A DNA stretch of 64,000 nucleotides from positions 12,501 to 76,500 of the forward strand of contig JAXCGZ010005742.1 of the NCBI GenBank assembly GCA_037179515.1, in the 5' to 3' direction. The notes under the pieces are model-generated. The model made no database searches and was not told where the DNA came from. It saw nothing but the letters and a program-made list of their open reading frames with translations. Within the stretch, counting starts at the first letter, position 1, and every line of letters begins with the position of its first letter. Origin of the DNA: Halocaridina rubra. Lineage: Eukaryota; Arthropoda; Malacostraca; Decapoda; Atyidae. The position numbers were made by a program, and so were the translations under genes. This document shows positions 13,575 through 60,024 of this stretch, piece after piece.

Positions 13575-15436
13575 ACTCATGTGGTCGGCTTGTACACTGG
13601 AAGGGGTGTTGCAAGGGAGGGAGAGACAGACAGGCTCATAATGAGGATGAAGCTGGAGAGGGAGGTGCTGAGGAGACTGGGGGAGGTGAGTCTGGAGAGG
13701 CAAAAGAACTTGCAGCAGATTCTGGAGATACTGGGGCAGGTGAGTCTAAAAAGGCAGCAGAGGAAGAGAGTACAAGATCTGTTGGTGGTGGCTCTACCTT
13801 CACGAAGAATTGGTTGAGGCGAGTCTAGAAGGATGCCCTTTTCTTCTCTTCCCAAATTTCCATATAATAACGTAGGCAATCCGTGACCCCTCTGGCGACC
13901 TTAGTGTACCTGGCAGTGCTGGAGTCTTGAGCCTTGAGCTTTACCAACCTTTCCTCTGTCAATGAAAAAGATTCTTCCAATTCCCTGCTTGTGAATCTCA
14001 TGGGCTCTGGGCTTGTGTATATCTACCTCCTCTTCAACCATTTGCTTCTCCAGTTGAATGAGGTCCTCAGCAGATGACTCCTCTCCATAATTTTTCAACA
14101 GGTCTGTCACATCATCAGGCTCCACCTCCAATTTGAGCTCCTTATTTAGGACAACAAAGTTCTAGGTGACAGCTTTAACTGTCTCCTCAAAGCCATGGAG
14201 GTCATTCGCAAACTGTGGGCACAGTTTCTTCTATACCCTATTCAAGCTCGTCTGCTTAACTTTCCCCAAAGTCAGCAATATTCTTCACAGCATGAAGAAT
14301 ACTATATGGCTTCCAAAACTCCTTGAGTCAAGTTCTTTTTCTGCTCAGTTGCCTTGAGAGCCATAGCGATTGTTCTTCAGAGGTAGTAGGCCTTGAAAGA
14401 GGCAATGACACCCTGATCCATTGGCTGTAACAGGGAAGTGGTATATGGAGGAAGGTAAGCCACCTTGATATTAGGATGAATGTCATCCAAATGGGAAGAG
14501 TGATCAAGGGGATTGTCCAGCACCAGCAACACCTTAAAGGGCAAGCCCTTGGAAGCACAGTACCTCTCGACTTCTGGCACAAAATGGTTGCTGAACCAGT
14601 CCTCACTAGAGTGTTATCCAATCCTTCTTGTTTGATATCCAGATTACAGGCCATTTGATCCTTCCAAATGCCCTTGAGTGCCTATGGGTTTTCTGCCAAG
14701 TAAACCAACTAGGGCTTAAGCTTAAAGTCTCCAGCAGCATTAGCCCCCAAAAGCAAAGTCAGTCTCTCCTCGCTGACTTTATGGCCTGGTGCTGTCTTCT
14801 CCTCCTCGGTGATGTACGTATGACTAGGTATACAATTCCAGAACAAGCCAGACTCATCCACATTAAATACTTGTTTTACACGGTAACCCCTATTCCTATT
14901 TATTTCTGCTAACACACTGGGAAACTCTTTTGCTTCTTTCTCATCACCACTAGCAGCTTCACCTTGCATCCTAAGGTTATGCAAATTAGCATGAGTCTTT
15001 AAATGCATAAGCCAACCCCTACTGGCCACAAGCTCTTCACATTCACTCACTTCCCCCTTTTCCCTTTTCATGGCATCATACAATCTTTTAGCTTTTTCCT
15101 GTATCAACATGAGGCCCACAGGGATATGCCGTCAATGCTGATCATCCAGCCAAAGCACTAATAACCTTTCCAATTTGATCATGAGGCCACTATGCTGTTT
15201 AGTAATCACAATGAACATCATAGGAGCAAAACCTTTCACATGCACAAGGATGCGATCTTTATCCTTAATGATCGTCGCCACAGTCGAACGGGTTAACCCA
15301 ATGACTAGCCAATGTTCTTAGAAGTTTCTCCCTTTCCTGAGCATTTTACTATTTCTACTTTAATTTCCGTGGTGATGGTTTTCTTTTTCTTTGCAGCACT
15401 ACCATCAGAAGAATCACCAATACGCTTGTGAAGCAT
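13575..15436 (-). pseudogene. Tigger-2 copy 1 transposase, degenerate
   Basis: Start codon ATG at 15434-15436 (Met-Leu-His-Lys then DSSDGSAAKKKK). Pieces in several frames give the helix-turn-helix region, the CENP-B-like DNA-binding part (ASRGWLMHLKTHANLHNLR), the first catalytic Asp block (VFNVDESGLFW, near 14880), the second (LLVLDNPLDH, near 14515), PMDQGVIASFKAYYL and an acidic tail near 14100. Pogo/Tigger transposases of the DDE superfamily move DNA by cut and paste at TA. At least four frameshifts or stops make this copy inactive. Confidence 0.8.
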
Positions 15437-15905
15437 AGTACAGGTCAATAATGATTGACTACAAGTGAAACCAGCAAAAGAGCGGATGAGCATGAGAAAC
15501 AATATGGCATACAAAAATGAACTGAGCAACACTTTTTCTTCACAGTCTGATGCCGTATGACGACATATTCCTTCGTCGCGCTCAACAAATTTTTTCACTT
15601 GAAGATGGTATTTACGGCTATGTATTTGGTTATTTTGTCGATACAATAAATTTAATTCCTTAATATAACCAACTACATGAATAAATAAATAAATAAAGCC
15701 ATTAACTTTACATATATGTATACAACAATGCTGCTAGCTGTATATTTGTCTGCCACACTCACAAACTGTTTATCGAGCGCAAAGTTTGTATTTAACACGT
15801 GAATCAAGTAAGTAAAAAAATTAATATATGAACAGTTTATTTATAACTTATGGGCCTTTATTGTAACTGCAAAACATCATAACTCGAGTACCCCTTTATA
15901 TATAT

Positions 15906-17116
15906 GTAAAGTCTTCTTTACATTATTGAGGATCTCTCCTTGCACGCACATATCACATATTAGAGTTGCTTTGTAAATAAAGACGTGAGTTAATAATTGA
16001 TAATGGTAGTGTGGCTTGAGTAAAACTTATAAGTTAACGATATATAATTGGTTTACTTGGGAGAAACAGACTGAGTACATTATTATACTGTATTGCCCCA
16101 AGACTCTTGCGTTAACTGTCTGCTAGACTATTTGACTTCGTTGACTTTACTTTGTTTCTAACTGGTCTACTCAAATAGGCTACTGAGATTGAAAAGTCCA
16201 TCTGGACCTCTAAGAAGGAAAAAGCCATCGAGTTGGCTGTGCAGTAATTTTTATACAGCTTTAATCTTACTTACAAGGTGGGAATGTACATACGAACTCA
16301 CACATCAGAGGGTAAGACTATACATATAAATACACACATCAAAGGGGGCCAATTTGCATTACGACTAGTTACATAAGATTAAGGTCAAATGATTCCCCAC
16401 ATTAGTGGAATTCACTGAGGTCAACATATTTACTGTCTATCAGATAAATACATGCAGCATATATCACTAATTCATAATGATTGATATAACTTTGGGTGAC
16501 TTGGACCTTAGATATAGGAGGTAGAAATACGACAATTTGAATTAAACTAATTTTTGTTTACACGTTGAATGGAAATTTAATACTAATGTGCACAAATAAA
16601 AAAAAATAGGACTTGAAATCATTTGAAAAATTATAAAAATAATGGCTTAAGCATTAGTTAAATAAATGAACTGCAAATACTGCAATTCAAATCTTATGAT
16701 TACATACAGAAAAATGCAGAATTATATTCTTACAGTGCCTAGAAATGCTTACCAAGCACCACAATTATCAGGAAGCATTATATACTGTATTTCAAATACA
16801 ATCAGCTTATTTGGTATGCATTTATGAACTCTCACAGAGAGTAATTTAGTTCTTTTCTTAAAAGAATTTAATGTTACTTAGTAACACGTAAGCAATAAAT
16901 CGTTACTGTACCCAAGAAACTATCAAAGTATCAACATTAATGATGAAAAGCTGAAACGGCAGGCTTCATCAACCTCAAACATTTTGGGTGTGAGAAACTG
17001 ATAAAATTTCTTTCGTTCAACAGAAACTTAGGAGGAGGACTGCCAATTTTCCCTTAACCTATCTATTTTAAATAACACCAATAGTACAAAGTAGTGAATA
17101 AAACAGACATTGTGAG
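15906..17116. other. AT-rich sequence with no recognised gene
   Basis: About 1.2 kb between Tigger-2 copy 1 and the 3' end of the sulfotransferase gene. I see no conserved frame, repeat array or known transposon end. Confidence 0.5.
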
Positions 17117-17122
17117 TTTATT
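17117..17122 (-). promoter_or_regulatory. Candidate polyadenylation signal of the sulfotransferase gene
   Basis: AATAAA on the minus strand about 240 bases beyond the stop codon. It is the first plausible signal in that direction; no transcript evidence is available here. Confidence 0.35.
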
Positions 17123-17360
17123 TCCTGTTGTTTTTACTTGATGTTTTGAGGTTAAGTACCATGTCTTGGGTATCTCTGAAAGACTATGATGGCTGAAGAA
17201 ATGGTAAAACAAAGTATTAAAAGCACGGCAGTATTTCATTACCACCCCACTCTGATTTGGATAACTTCACAGAAGCTAAGATAATCTGACGTTCTTATCT
17301 TTTTCAAATCCTTTCTTCCCTTGTTCATTTCAGCTTGCACAGTTTGTCAGAATGCTATAT

Positions 17361-50335
<32,975 letters not shown>

Positions 50336-50713
50336 CTGTAGGGAGTGCAAAAGAAGTAAGTATTTGAATATATATCCAATGTAGTTACCTTTCTATTTTT
50401 ACATTATGCCATATATTGATGAAGCAAACAGGATTGGAGCAAATTAAACAAGAGAATTATTTAGTGATGTTTCACTATACCCTGCCTGTTCTTGCATGAC
50501 CCATGAGTTGCTTCTAAGAGAAAAGAAATCCAGGGAGAGAGGACCTGCGAATCCTCCCCAACCCTCTATATCCCGTTTAGTTGCCATCCACAACATGAAT
50601 GGAATACAAAGGTGGAATTATTTTCTCCCCTACCACCAAGGACAATAATATAACCATGATATTAGTATTTTCCCAGATATTACACCATATCCTACTGTGG
50701 GTACTAGGTTGGC

Positions 50714-50716
<3 letters not shown>
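50336..50716. other. Upstream intron of the sulfotransferase gene
   Basis: No conserved frame seen. By the phase of the neighbouring exon this must be intron on the minus strand. Confidence 0.5.

Positions 50717-50803
<87 letters not shown>
50717..50803. repeat. (TA)n microsatellite
   Basis: TA run of 87 bases inside the upstream intron. Confidence 0.95.
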
Positions 50804-52304
<1,501 letters not shown>

Positions 52305-52758
52305 ATGACCTAGGTTCAAGTCCAGTCGGGGTAAAAATTATTCATGTTTTCACAAATGGAAATGTGCTTATGTTATTATTGTTGGTCCCGAATGAGATTG
52401 GGAGTTGAATTAAATGTGATAAAAAAGCCACGAGTGAGGTTGGAGGGACTGTAATATGAACAGAATGGAATTCAGATAGAATGCAATCATCCCTAGTATA
52501 GCAGATAAAAGCTGTAAGGTGTGTTTCCCTTTTAAAACCATCCGTGGTGTAGTTGGTAGCACCTTGGCATAGTAATTATATGACCTAGGTTCAAGTCCCG
52601 GTCAGGGTAAAAATGATTCATGTTTTTACATATAGTAATGTGCTTATTTGATTGTTGTTGGTCCCGAATGAGATTGGGAGTTGAATTAAATGCAAAAATG
52701 AAGCCACGAGTGAGGTTGGGGGAAACTGTAATATGAACAGAGTGGCATTCAGACAGAA

Positions 52759-52760
<2 letters not shown>
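52305..52760 (+). repeat. tRNA-like units, plus orientation
   Basis: Two B boxes near 52312 and 52588 on the plus strand, with one complete A box (TGGTGTAGTTGG) at 52543. The end is cut by the TA array. Confidence 0.8.
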
Positions 52761-52839
<79 letters not shown>

Positions 52840-52890
52840 ACATGTATATATACATACATACATACATACATACATACATACATACATACA
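52761..52890. repeat. (TA)n and (CATA)n microsatellite
   Basis: TA to about 52835, then a mixed piece, then CATA units to 52890, where CR1 copy F begins. Confidence 0.93.
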
Positions 52891-54297
52891 TGCGCAAACA
52901 CAATATCAGTGGCACTAAGTATCATATTTAAGGAGTCACTGGAGTCGGGGGAGATTCCAAGATGCTGGAAACAAGCAAATGTGATACCTATCTTCAAAAA
53001 GGGAAGGAGGGATACGGCTCTGAACTATAGACCAGTTTCCTTGACCAGCATAGTTTGCAAAGTTATGGAGAAACTACTAAGGAAACATATCTCTCTTCAC
53101 TTGGAATCCTTCAACTTTTTGTCAGTGAGGCAACATGGCTTCAGAGAAGGTAGATCAACAGTAACAAACTTATTAGAATTTTATGATGAGGTAAGCCAAA
53201 TCTTACAGGAAAGAGAGGGCTGGGCAGATTGCATATTCCTAGACTTCCAGAAAGCGTTTGACACTGTTCCACATGGGAGACTTATTAGGAAGCTGCAATC
53301 AATGGCTAGAATAGATGGAAATGTTTTGGAATGGATAAAAACTTACTTAGAAGGAAGGGAACAGAGGGTTAGAGTAAGACACTCAGTGTCTGAATGGAGA
53401 AGAGATAGTAGTGGAGTTCCACAAGGTTCAGTTTTAGGGCCACTTTTGTTCCTTGTATATGTAAATGACCCACCAGAGTCTGTAAATTCATTCATGAATA
53501 TGTTTGCAGATGATGCAAAGATTGTGAAGAAAGTAAAAAACGAGAACAATGGTAGAGAACTTCAGGAGGATCTAAATAATCTGCATGAGTGGTCAGAAAA
53601 GTGGCTAATGAAATTCAATACTTCAAAATGTAAGGTAATGAGAATGGGTACAAGTGCAAGAAGGCCCAAGCTTGACTACTCGGTGGGTGGAGTACAACTT
53701 CAAGAGACAGAAAATGAGAGAGATCTAGGAGTAAACATACTGGCAGATTTGTCTCCAGAAATACATATAAATGGCATAGTAAGGGCAGCATATGCATTCT
53801 TATCAAATGTAAGGGTAGCCTTCAGGCACATGGACAAGGAAATGTTCAGAAATATTTATGTAACCTATGTGAGGCCAAAACTCGAATATGCAGCCCCCTT
53901 TTGGAATCCGCACTTGAAAAAGCACATAGCTAAGCTTGAAAAAGTTCAAAGACATGCCACGAAACTGGTGCCAGAAATACGCAATCTCAGTTATGATGAG
54001 AGGCTGAGGGAATTAGACTTACCATCACTCGAAGCTAGAAGAGTAAGGGGGGATGTGGTGACAGTCTTTAAATTCCTTCATGGTTATGACAGAGTGGATA
54101 GGGATCGATATTTTGATATGGCTGGCTCTAGAACTAGAGGTCATAGTTTGAAGCTTCGTAAGAAAACTTCTTCGCAGGATGTAAGGAAATACTTATTCAG
54201 TGTAAGAGTAGTTGATAATTGGAATTGGCTAAGCGAGGAGGTAGTTAATGCTATCTCAATCCATAGTTTTAAGGACAGGTATGATAAGTATCACTAA
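52891..54297 (+). pseudogene. CR1 RT fragment, copy F, open to the stop
   Basis: About 468 codons with no break, from mid-RT to the natural C-terminus (KDRYDKYH). FADD is intact. The apparent start codons upstream are encoded by the microsatellite and are not real. Truncation removes the endonuclease. Confidence 0.88.
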
Positions 54298-54374
54298 GTA
54301 TAAAATGGAACCGATCAGGAGACGGGAAGATACGAGCTTTGGGCTCTTTCCCGTAAACACAATTAGGTAATCAC
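52891..54374 (+). mobile_element. CR1-like LINE copy F inside (CATA)n
   Basis: 5'-truncated in the RT domain (first codons [12 protein letters not shown]) with a complete 3' end. CATA repeats lie on both sides, so the insertion split a tetranucleotide array. Confidence 0.92.
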
Positions 54375-54497
<123 letters not shown>

Positions 54498-54759
54498 AAG
54501 GATCCTTGACCTACGTCACAGTTCCAGCCCTCAAGACATGTCGTAACCTGATTTTCCACGTAATTTGGAACACATCTAAATAAGAACCTACGTCACCCAC
54601 CTTTGCTAGGCAATAGTAAAGTTCATAATCTAAGACATTAAAAACAACATTTCAATGACATATGAAATCATAGATAGGACTAAAATAAGAGAACAATTCC
54701 TTATATATGTATGGTTCACTTTTTACCTTTACTCCTGTGGTTGACTTGCACACTGGAAG

Positions 54760-55705
54760 GAGCGTTGCAAGGTAGGGAAAGACAAGTTTATTGGGAGGAG
54801 GAAACTGGAGAGACTGGGGAAGGTGAGTTTGGAGAGACAGCTGAGGTAGAGGGTACAGGATCTGTTGCTGGGGCTCTACCTTCTTGAAGAAACTTTCCAA
54901 GAGAGCCTGGAAGGATGCAATCTTCATCCTTCTAAATTTCCTTGTAACACCACAGGCAATCCATGACCCCTCTGGCGACCTTAGTGTATCTGGCAGTGAT
55001 GGGGTCCTCAGCCTCAAAGTTTGTCAACCCTTCCTCTATCAGGGCAAAATCTTCTCAGCCATTGCCTGTAAATCTCTTGGGCTCTGTGGTTGGCATTTCT
55101 TCCTCCTCTTCAATCACCTGCTTCTTTATTTGAATGAGGTCCTCAGCATATAACTCCTCTCCATGAGATTCCAGCAGCTCTGTTACATCATCAGCCCCCA
55201 CTTCCAACTTAAGCTCCTTACTCAGGGAAACAACATTCTTGGTGACAGTCTTAACTGTCTCCTTAACGCCATGGAAGTCATTTACAAACTTGGGACACTA
55301 TTTCTTCCATACGCCATTCAAGTTCGTCTACTTAACTTCCTCCAAAGAATCAGCAATGTTCTTTCAGCTTGAAGAATGCTGTAAGACTTCCAAAACTCCT
55401 CGAGAGTCAAATTCTTGTTCTTCTCAGTTGTCCTGAGAGCCATAGCAATTTTCTTCAGAGGTAATAGGCTTTGAAAGAGGCAATGACACCTTGCTCAATT
55501 GGCTATAACAGGGCAGTGGTATTAGGTGGAAGGTTAACCACCTTGACATTAGGATGAAAGTCATTCCTGTAATCAGCCAATGTCGGTAGCTGTTTCTCTC
55601 TTTTCTGAGCATTTCACTAGATCTAATTTCAATTCCATAGTGGTGGCTTTTCTTTACTTCAAAGCACTGCTGTCAGAAGAATCTGATATACACTTGGGAG
55701 GTATA
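54760..55705 (-). pseudogene. Tigger-2 copy 3 transposase, internally deleted
   Basis: Near 55703 the start region reads ATACCTCCCAAG, so the ATG is lost. An internal deletion near 55570 joins the N-terminal end to the late DDE region (LTNIKVxxPPNT, then QGVIASFKAYYL), removing the DNA-binding middle and first catalytic Asp. The acidic C-terminal tail follows at about 54900-55180. Confidence 0.75.
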
Positions 55706-56035
55706 AAATAAACCTAAAAGTGAATAAGGACTAAAACAAGATATTGCATGAGCGGAAAGTGAGCAAGGCATCTTCCTCAGTCTAATGTTACATGATGATG
55801 TATTCTTCTGCCACACTTAACATACTGTTTTGAGAATGTAGTTTGTATTTTTTACTGTGTACAGTGTTCCCCCCCTGTATCGCGTTTCTTGGTTCACGTT
55901 CTCACTGTATCGCGTTTTTATTTTGGATAAATTATTATTTTATTTTATGGGTATACGCAAAAATATTAAAATATTGAAAAAATAAAAATTTTCAGTATTT
56001 TCAATTTTTTATTGAAAAATAAAATTCATTATTTA

Positions 56036-56920
56036 ATTGATAAAAAAAATGTATTTCCCAGCCTACGAATAATAAAACAGTAAAAAATAGTAAAATACAT
56101 AAATTTGGATATACGTACGTAGAGTATAACTCACAGTATTGCATCATGCGAAATAGTGTCTGATAGCGTACAATGTATTGGGGTCGCAGCTACGTGAGCT
56201 AACATATATATTTATGCAGTGTATTTCCAGTAGTTTCATGATTTTATTGATAAAAAAAAACGTATTTCTTAGCCTAAGAATAATAAAACAGTAAAAAATA
56301 GTAAACAGTATTGCACCACGTAAAATACGATACCGGTATCAGTGTTTCGGAAAACGCAAAGGCTCTCACCTACGTGACCTAGTGAATATTAAAATTTTCA
56401 TTATTTTATTGATAAAACAAGTATTTCCTAGCCTAAGAATAATAAAACAGTAAAAAATAGTAAAAAAACATAAATACAGTACTAACAGTATTGCACCATG
56501 AAAACTACGATACCGGTATCACATTTCGGAAAACGCAAAGGCTCTCACCTACGTGACCTAGTGAATATTAAAATTTTCATTATTTTATTGATAAAACAAG
56601 TATTTCCTAGCCTAAGAATAATAAAACAGTAAAAATAGTAAAAAACATAAATACAGTACTAACAGTATTGCACCATGAAAAATACGATACCGGTATAACG
56701 TTTCGGAAATCGCAAAGGCTCTCACCTACGTGACCTAGTGAATATTAAAATTTTCATTATTTTATTGATAAAACAAGTATTTCCTAGCTTAAGAATAATA
56801 AAACAGTAAAAAATAATAAAAAAACATAAAGTACTAACAGTATTGCACCTTGTAAAATACGATACCGCTATCAACGTTTCGGAAAACGAAAAGGCTCTCA
56901 CCTACGTGAGATAGTTCATG
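56036..56920 (+). repeat. Tigger-1 5' subterminal tandem repeats
   Basis: Units start near 56036, 56244, 56405, 56581 and 56759. Each contains AATAATAAAACAGTAAAAAA, a short TACCGGTATC palindrome (most units) and CTCTCACCTACGTGA. The position next to the transposon end makes them candidate transposase-binding sites, by inference. Confidence 0.8.
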
Positions 56921-57147
56921 GAATGCTATTGGCTGAAAGGTTGGGAGACGACGAATATCAGAAATGTTTCTCAATATTTTCTGTATCATGGGGTCTGATT
57001 GGCTTTTTCATTGCAGTTTGCTTTTCCCTCCAATTTCCAATGTGCCGCCTCACTCGCTCAGTCTAACTCACGTGTGCGCCGTTCTCGTTGTGCTTATTAA
57101 TACGTTTTGCTTGTGATTGTGTTTTCACGCGTAATTTAACCTTTGCA

Positions 57148-58912
57148 ATGCCTCCCAAACGTCCTTCACCTTCTAAGGCTTCTGGTAGTCAGCCTAAGCG
57201 GCAAAGGAAAATGTTAACTATTGTAGATAAAGTGAAACTCTTAGATATGTTGAAAGAAGGAAAAAGGTTCGTGTATGTCGGCCGCTATTTTGGCCTCAAT
57301 GAATCTACTGTGTGCTACATCAAAATGGACGAGGCAAAGATCAGGAAAACAGCGAGCATTTCTTTTGATAATTCAGCGAAGAGGGTTGTAACATCCCGCA
57401 ATAAGGCAGTAGTGCGGATGGAAGCTGCTTTGGCCCTGTGGATTGCTGATTGCAGAAAGAAAAACATCAGCTTACACACCAATATCATGCAAACAAAAGC
57501 GAAGAAGCTGTACGAGACATTCACTGCAAATGAGCCCGATGACGACAGTGGCGACCGTGGAGAGGAGGAGAGAGAAGATATCGACGACCCACAACCAGGA
57601 CCCTCCAGCTATTCTCCATCGAGGATACAACCGTTCGTTTCTAGCAATGGATGGTTCTTCAAATTTCAAAAATGCTATGGCCTAAAAAGCGTTTCAGTGC
57701 ATGGCGAAGCTGCCTCTGCAGATACAGCTGCCGCAGAAAATTACGTCAAGAATGACTTCGAAAAAATTATCGCCGAAGGGGAATATGTTACTGAGCAAGT
57801 CTTCAACATGGATGAGACTGGCTTATTTTGGAAGAGAATGCCATCTCGCACTTTTCTGTTCAAGGACGAAGCTAAAGCCCGGGATTTAAAGCGCACAAAG
57901 ATCGCGTTACCCTCATCATGTGCGGGAATGCTGCGGGCTTCATGTTAAAGCCCGGGCTTATCTACAAGTCAAAGAACCCTAGGGCTTTGAGAAACAAGAA
58001 TAAGAATCTGCAGCCAGTGTAATGAATGCGTAACCCTAAGGCATGGATCACGAAAAGCCTCTCAACAGACTGGTTTCACCAATGCTTTATCCCTCAGGTA
58101 AAACTTTATCTTGCGGAAAAAGGCCTTGAATTTAAAGTCCTTCATTGATGGATAATACAGGTGGCCACGCAACCAATCTCCAATATGACGGTGTTCAAGT
58201 TGAGTTCCTGCCAGCAAATACGACGTCACTGATTCAGCCTATGGATCAAGGCGTTATTCGTGCGTTCAAGGCCCTCTACACACGAAATGCCCTGGCGAAC
58301 CTAGTTGAATCCATGGATTCGGACAAAGAATTCTCATTGAAGACTTACTGGCGTAATTACATGATTGCCACATGCCTAAAAAATATTCAGAAAGCAATCA
58401 AAGGGATGAAGTCGGCCACAATCAATGCCAGCTGGAAGAAATTGTGTCCCGAAGTCATCCACGACTACAAGGGATTTGCTCCTGACGAAGTGCAGAAGTC
58501 GGCAGTTGTGAAGGCTGCTAAGTTGGCTGCATTGCTAGGAGGAGAAGGCTTTAAAGATATGACTCCCGAAGATGTGAATGAACTGATTGACTCCCACTCG
58601 AAGCCTTTGACTGATGGAGACTTGGATGAAATGACGAAATCAGCGAGCGAAGAAGAGGAAGAACTTGAGGAAACGCACGAAGAAATTGAAGAACCTGGCC
58701 TTACACTCGAACGTTTGGCAGCCATGTATGAACATTTTAAAGCACTCCAACAACTCTCGCAGGAATATGACGATAATATGGTTCGTTCGGTGACCTTCTG
58801 TAATTTTCTCGACGATGCCATGATTCCTTACCATACCATCTTCCAACAAATGAAGAAACAGCGACAGCAACTCCCCATTACCATGTTCTTCTCCCCCAAA
58901 AAGCAGCCGTAA
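57148..58912 (+). pseudogene. Tigger-1 transposase, TIGD1-like, broken
   Basis: ATG at 57148 (MPPKRPSPSKASGSQPKRQR). This start is preferred over an upstream in-frame ATG at 57088 because both Tigger families begin Met-(Pro/Ser)-Pro-Lys. Domains: CENP-B-type N-terminal helix-turn-helix (LTIVDKVKLLDML to FGLNESTVCYI), second DNA-binding domain to about residue 200, DDE_1 core with VFNMDETGLFWKRMPSRTF (57807) and LMDNTGGHATNLQ (58147), PMDQGVIRAFKALYTRN, then an acidic coiled tail ending ITMFFSPKKQP. Breaks: one base lost in a G run at 57881-57883, TAA and TGA at 58020-58025, one base lost near 58144. Otherwise full length, about 588 residues. Confidence 0.9.
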
Positions 58913-58949
58913 AGCTTTTATTGGCTGCGAAATAATTTCCTCCGGGGTC

Positions 58950-59470
58950 ACGAAAGATGATCATCACCTCATTCACGGTAAGTTTACCTATCACGTACAT
59001 ATGTATGTCACGTCATCATCACCTCATTCACCATAATTTTATCTATCACTTTCATAAAAATTTACATTGCTTGCTGTTATTTATAATGTAAAGGGTGTTT
59101 TCTTAACAGTGCAGGCAGGGTTTATACAGTACGTAAACGTAAAAATAATTGTAAAATACCTATGTATGTCACGTCATCATCACCTCATTCACCGTAATTT
59201 TATCTATCACTTTCATAAAAATTTACGTTGCTTGCTGTTATTTATAATGTTAAGGGTGTTTTTTTAACAGTGCAGGGAGGGTTTATACAGTACATAAACG
59301 TAAAAATATTTGTAAATGAGTATGTCATGTAATTACCACTTCATTCACCGTAATTTTATCTATCACTTTCATATAAATTTACATTGCATGCTGTTATTTA
59401 TGAAGTAAAGGGTGGTATGTTAACAGTACAGGGAGGGTTTATACAGTGTAAGCGTAAAAATAAATTAAAA
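58950..59470 (+). repeat. Tigger-1 3' subterminal tandem repeats
   Basis: About three units of ~160 bases (near 59007, 59167, 59330) with shared ATCACCTCATTCACCGTAAT and GCAGGGAGGGTTTATACAGT. The last unit is also present in both deletion derivatives. Confidence 0.8.
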
Positions 59471-60024
59471 TATCTATGTACATATAGGCTGATCCTACTC
59501 TGCGGTTTTCCTGTTTCGCGCTGGGTCCCGGAACCGAACTACCGCAATAAGGGGGGGAACACTGTACATGTTTTTAGCAATTTTGAAAATAAATTCAAAC
59601 TAGGTCCTTCACATATTCAAATACATAAACAAATAAATAAAAACATCAACATATTATATATGTACATAACTATGCCACTTGATGAAATATTCTTCCGCCA
59701 CACTCAACAAACTGTTCAGTGCGCTAAGTTTATATTTAAGACTATGTATTTGGAACTTTTGGAAATAAATTCAAATTTGGTCCTTCATATAACAAAATTA
59801 ATATATAAAATCATTAACTTGATATATACTTACACAAAAAATGCAGTGTGATGACGTATTCTTCTGCTATGCTCAACAAACTGGTCTGAGTGCTAAGATC
59901 GTATTTACTTTGCAAACCACATAGGTCGAAAAAAGGACTTATAAGTAATTTATAGAAGATGCATCATTACCACTAAATATCATAAATTGAGGACATCGTA
60001 AACCATGGACCCCATATATATACA

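Larger units (their letters stand above)
55862..59564 (+). mobile_element. Tigger-1, complete 3.7-kb pogo-like DNA transposon
   Basis: Ends are inverted repeats: the left CAGTGTTCCCCCCCTGTATC and the inverted right CAGTGTTCCCCCCCTTATTG. TA is duplicated at 55860-55861 and 59565-59566. Between them lie five ~160-208-base tandem units on the 5' side, a TIGD1-like transposase gene, and about three ~160-base tandem units on the 3' side. It is the only copy here with most of the transposase and the source type for the two deletion derivatives. Confidence 0.92.

Noticed and set aside
59384..59851. 155-residue open frame on the plus strand
   Set aside because: It crosses the Tigger-1 3' terminal repeat into Tigger-2 sequence, so it joins two unrelated non-coding regions.
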